60,000 nucleotides of DNA from Nematostella vectensis (taxonomy: Eukaryota; Cnidaria; Anthozoa; Actiniaria; Edwardsiidae): contig NC_064048.1 in assembly GCF_932526225.1 (NCBI RefSeq), forward strand, positions 12,285,665 through 12,345,664. Direction: 5' to 3'. Made by a program: the position numbers and the translations under genes. This document shows, piece by piece, positions 58,741 to 60,000 of the stretch. Under the pieces are notes generated by a model. That model did no database searches, was not told the DNA's origin, and saw nothing but the letters and a program-made list of their open reading frames with translations. Each line of letters starts with the position of its first letter. Position 1 is the first letter of the stretch.

Positions 58741-59417
58741 TTGACTGAGCGATATCGATGGTTTAAATTGTTTGAGTTTCTTAGCTGGCCAAAATAAACT
58801 ACGATACACTTGCCTTATAACTTATCGTCTAGCGACGAACAATAAATTCAGCCTTCATAGCCTCTTTTACCTTTGATATGGAATAGTAGGTCTTATTAAA
58901 CTTTCTTTATCCAAACTTCAATTCATCGAAGTTGACAATTGCCAGCACTCATCTACCGGTGGTGCCCTTATTGTAAACCTTACGGAAGAGGAGAAAATCC
59001 CATGTTACTTCGTCCAGTGAGACAGAGTCATACAGAGACTATCATCTTCTCTTGTTTACCGGAAACAAGACTGCGTCTGTGAATCCCTACTAGACACACA
59101 TGTGACAACATGAGATCTCAACTAGACATGGCACACCGCCGAGGGCGAGGAAAGGAGTTTGTTAGGCTTAATAGTGACGAAGAAACCACAATATCACCCC
59201 TATATAGACTATGTGCCTCGTTATGCGTTGTGCACTTCGTATGTTTACTTAGCCACCAACATTTACAGATGGTTTGATTTTTTCAATGGCTTGGTCTCTT
59301 TATAATTATTTTAGTCGTTTCGGTCGCATCGGAGTTCACGTTCCACGTAGTAACAGCTCACCTAACGAAACGTATCTTGTTCAGGATTTTTAATAGCCCG
59401 CTTTCTTCATATATTGG
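58741..59417. other. Nothing recognised
   Basis: No supported gene or repeat. Confidence 0.5.
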
Positions 59418-59536
59418 GCGTGCGCCACAATGTTCCCAATATTTTAGCCTGCTAGCCGGCTCTTGTTCGGGACTAGTCGGAAATGTTTTGAGAGCCGGCT
59501 AGCAGGCTAAACTATTGGGAAGCCTGTGGCGCACGC
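59418..59536. repeat. Foldback hairpin, 46-bp arms
   Basis: Arms 59418-59463 (GCGTGCGCCACA...GCCGGCTCT) and 59491-59536 pair at 42 of 46 positions around a 27-base loop. Probably a short foldback or MITE; its RNA would form a long hairpin. Confidence 0.9.
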
Positions 59537-60000
59537 GATGGCCCATGTGACGAAAACGTCATCATTTTGGGGGTCTAGTACAGAGGAATCTTAGTTTCTT
59601 TTCAAAGACATTTTCTACAGGCTAAAGATGGTCACAGTCACTGCTTTTATCTTATGAGTCCAAGTCATAAAGTTTACAAAACACCTGCGGTGCAACAACC
59701 TTAAATATGACAAGAACTATGCAGTTTTTTTCCAGATAAGGAATATATTAGTTTCCTTATATGGAAGTGTTTGCGTTAGGAAAAAAAGTAAAATTTTTGG
59801 CTAGAATTTCTTGAAATGAGATTGAAAAGGGTACGAAGAAAAATCATTTCTTCCCACAGTATCCCATATTCGAAAATCAAACATTTGTGACTAACCCCAA
59901 ATGAGAGCCAGCTAGCCATCAGCCTAGTTTTCTTAGTAAACGCGGTATTTGCGTTCTTTTGTTATCGGGGTTTTAGCCTAACAAAATCGTATAATTCTGC
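59537..60000. other. Nothing recognised
   Basis: No supported feature to the window end. Confidence 0.5.

Overview
This window is a piece of an animal genome, most likely an anthozoan cnidarian such as a sea anemone. The evidence is GT-AG introns, a HEPN(DZIP3-type)-ROC-COR-Death gene, a HEPN-TPR gene, a rhodopsin-family GPCR, and dense short inverted-repeat transposons, a tRNA-Glu-derived SINE and a CR1-like remnant. The species is an inference; only the gene and repeat types are seen. A 200-base assembly gap lies at 54572-54771.

Layout. 1-3160: one large exon of a hAT-type transposase in AT-rich DNA. 3219-9570: repeat-rich DNA with a strongly strand-skewed block (3583-5926) and a 152-bp tandem array (8473-9367) ending just before a putative TATA box and 5' UTR exon. 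10876-17974: a six-exon gene whose exons join in frame into about 1166 residues: HEPN, ROC GTPase, COR and a Death-fold C-terminus. 18200-22100: nested mobile elements (two TIR families, a CR1 fragment, a tRNA-derived SINE, and a 1.6-kb TIR element with a 9-bp target duplication). 23353-26614: a second HEPN exon, spliced in the same phase to a nine-repeat TPR exon. 26615-30000: duplicated modules, MITEs and minisatellites. 30342-31525 (minus): a GPCR exon with an E-box-containing 19-bp array in its upstream intron. 31900-60000: no convincing gene apart from weak first-exon or small-ORF candidates, but many MITEs, simple repeats and hairpins.

How the genes relate. The two HEPN genes are paralogous at their first coding exon (same RN-E-L...H motif, same phase-1 donor, and a similar intronic segment after it) but carry different partners: a GTPase/Death module in one and TPRs in the other. 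This looks like a HEPN effector exon reused with different sensor or adaptor modules, as in stress and innate-immunity architectures. That role is inferred from domain content. The GPCR and the transposase appear unrelated to the pair.

The mobile elements are unusually readable. Several families show both terminal inverted repeats and target-site duplications, so element ends and order of insertion can be read directly from the sequence.
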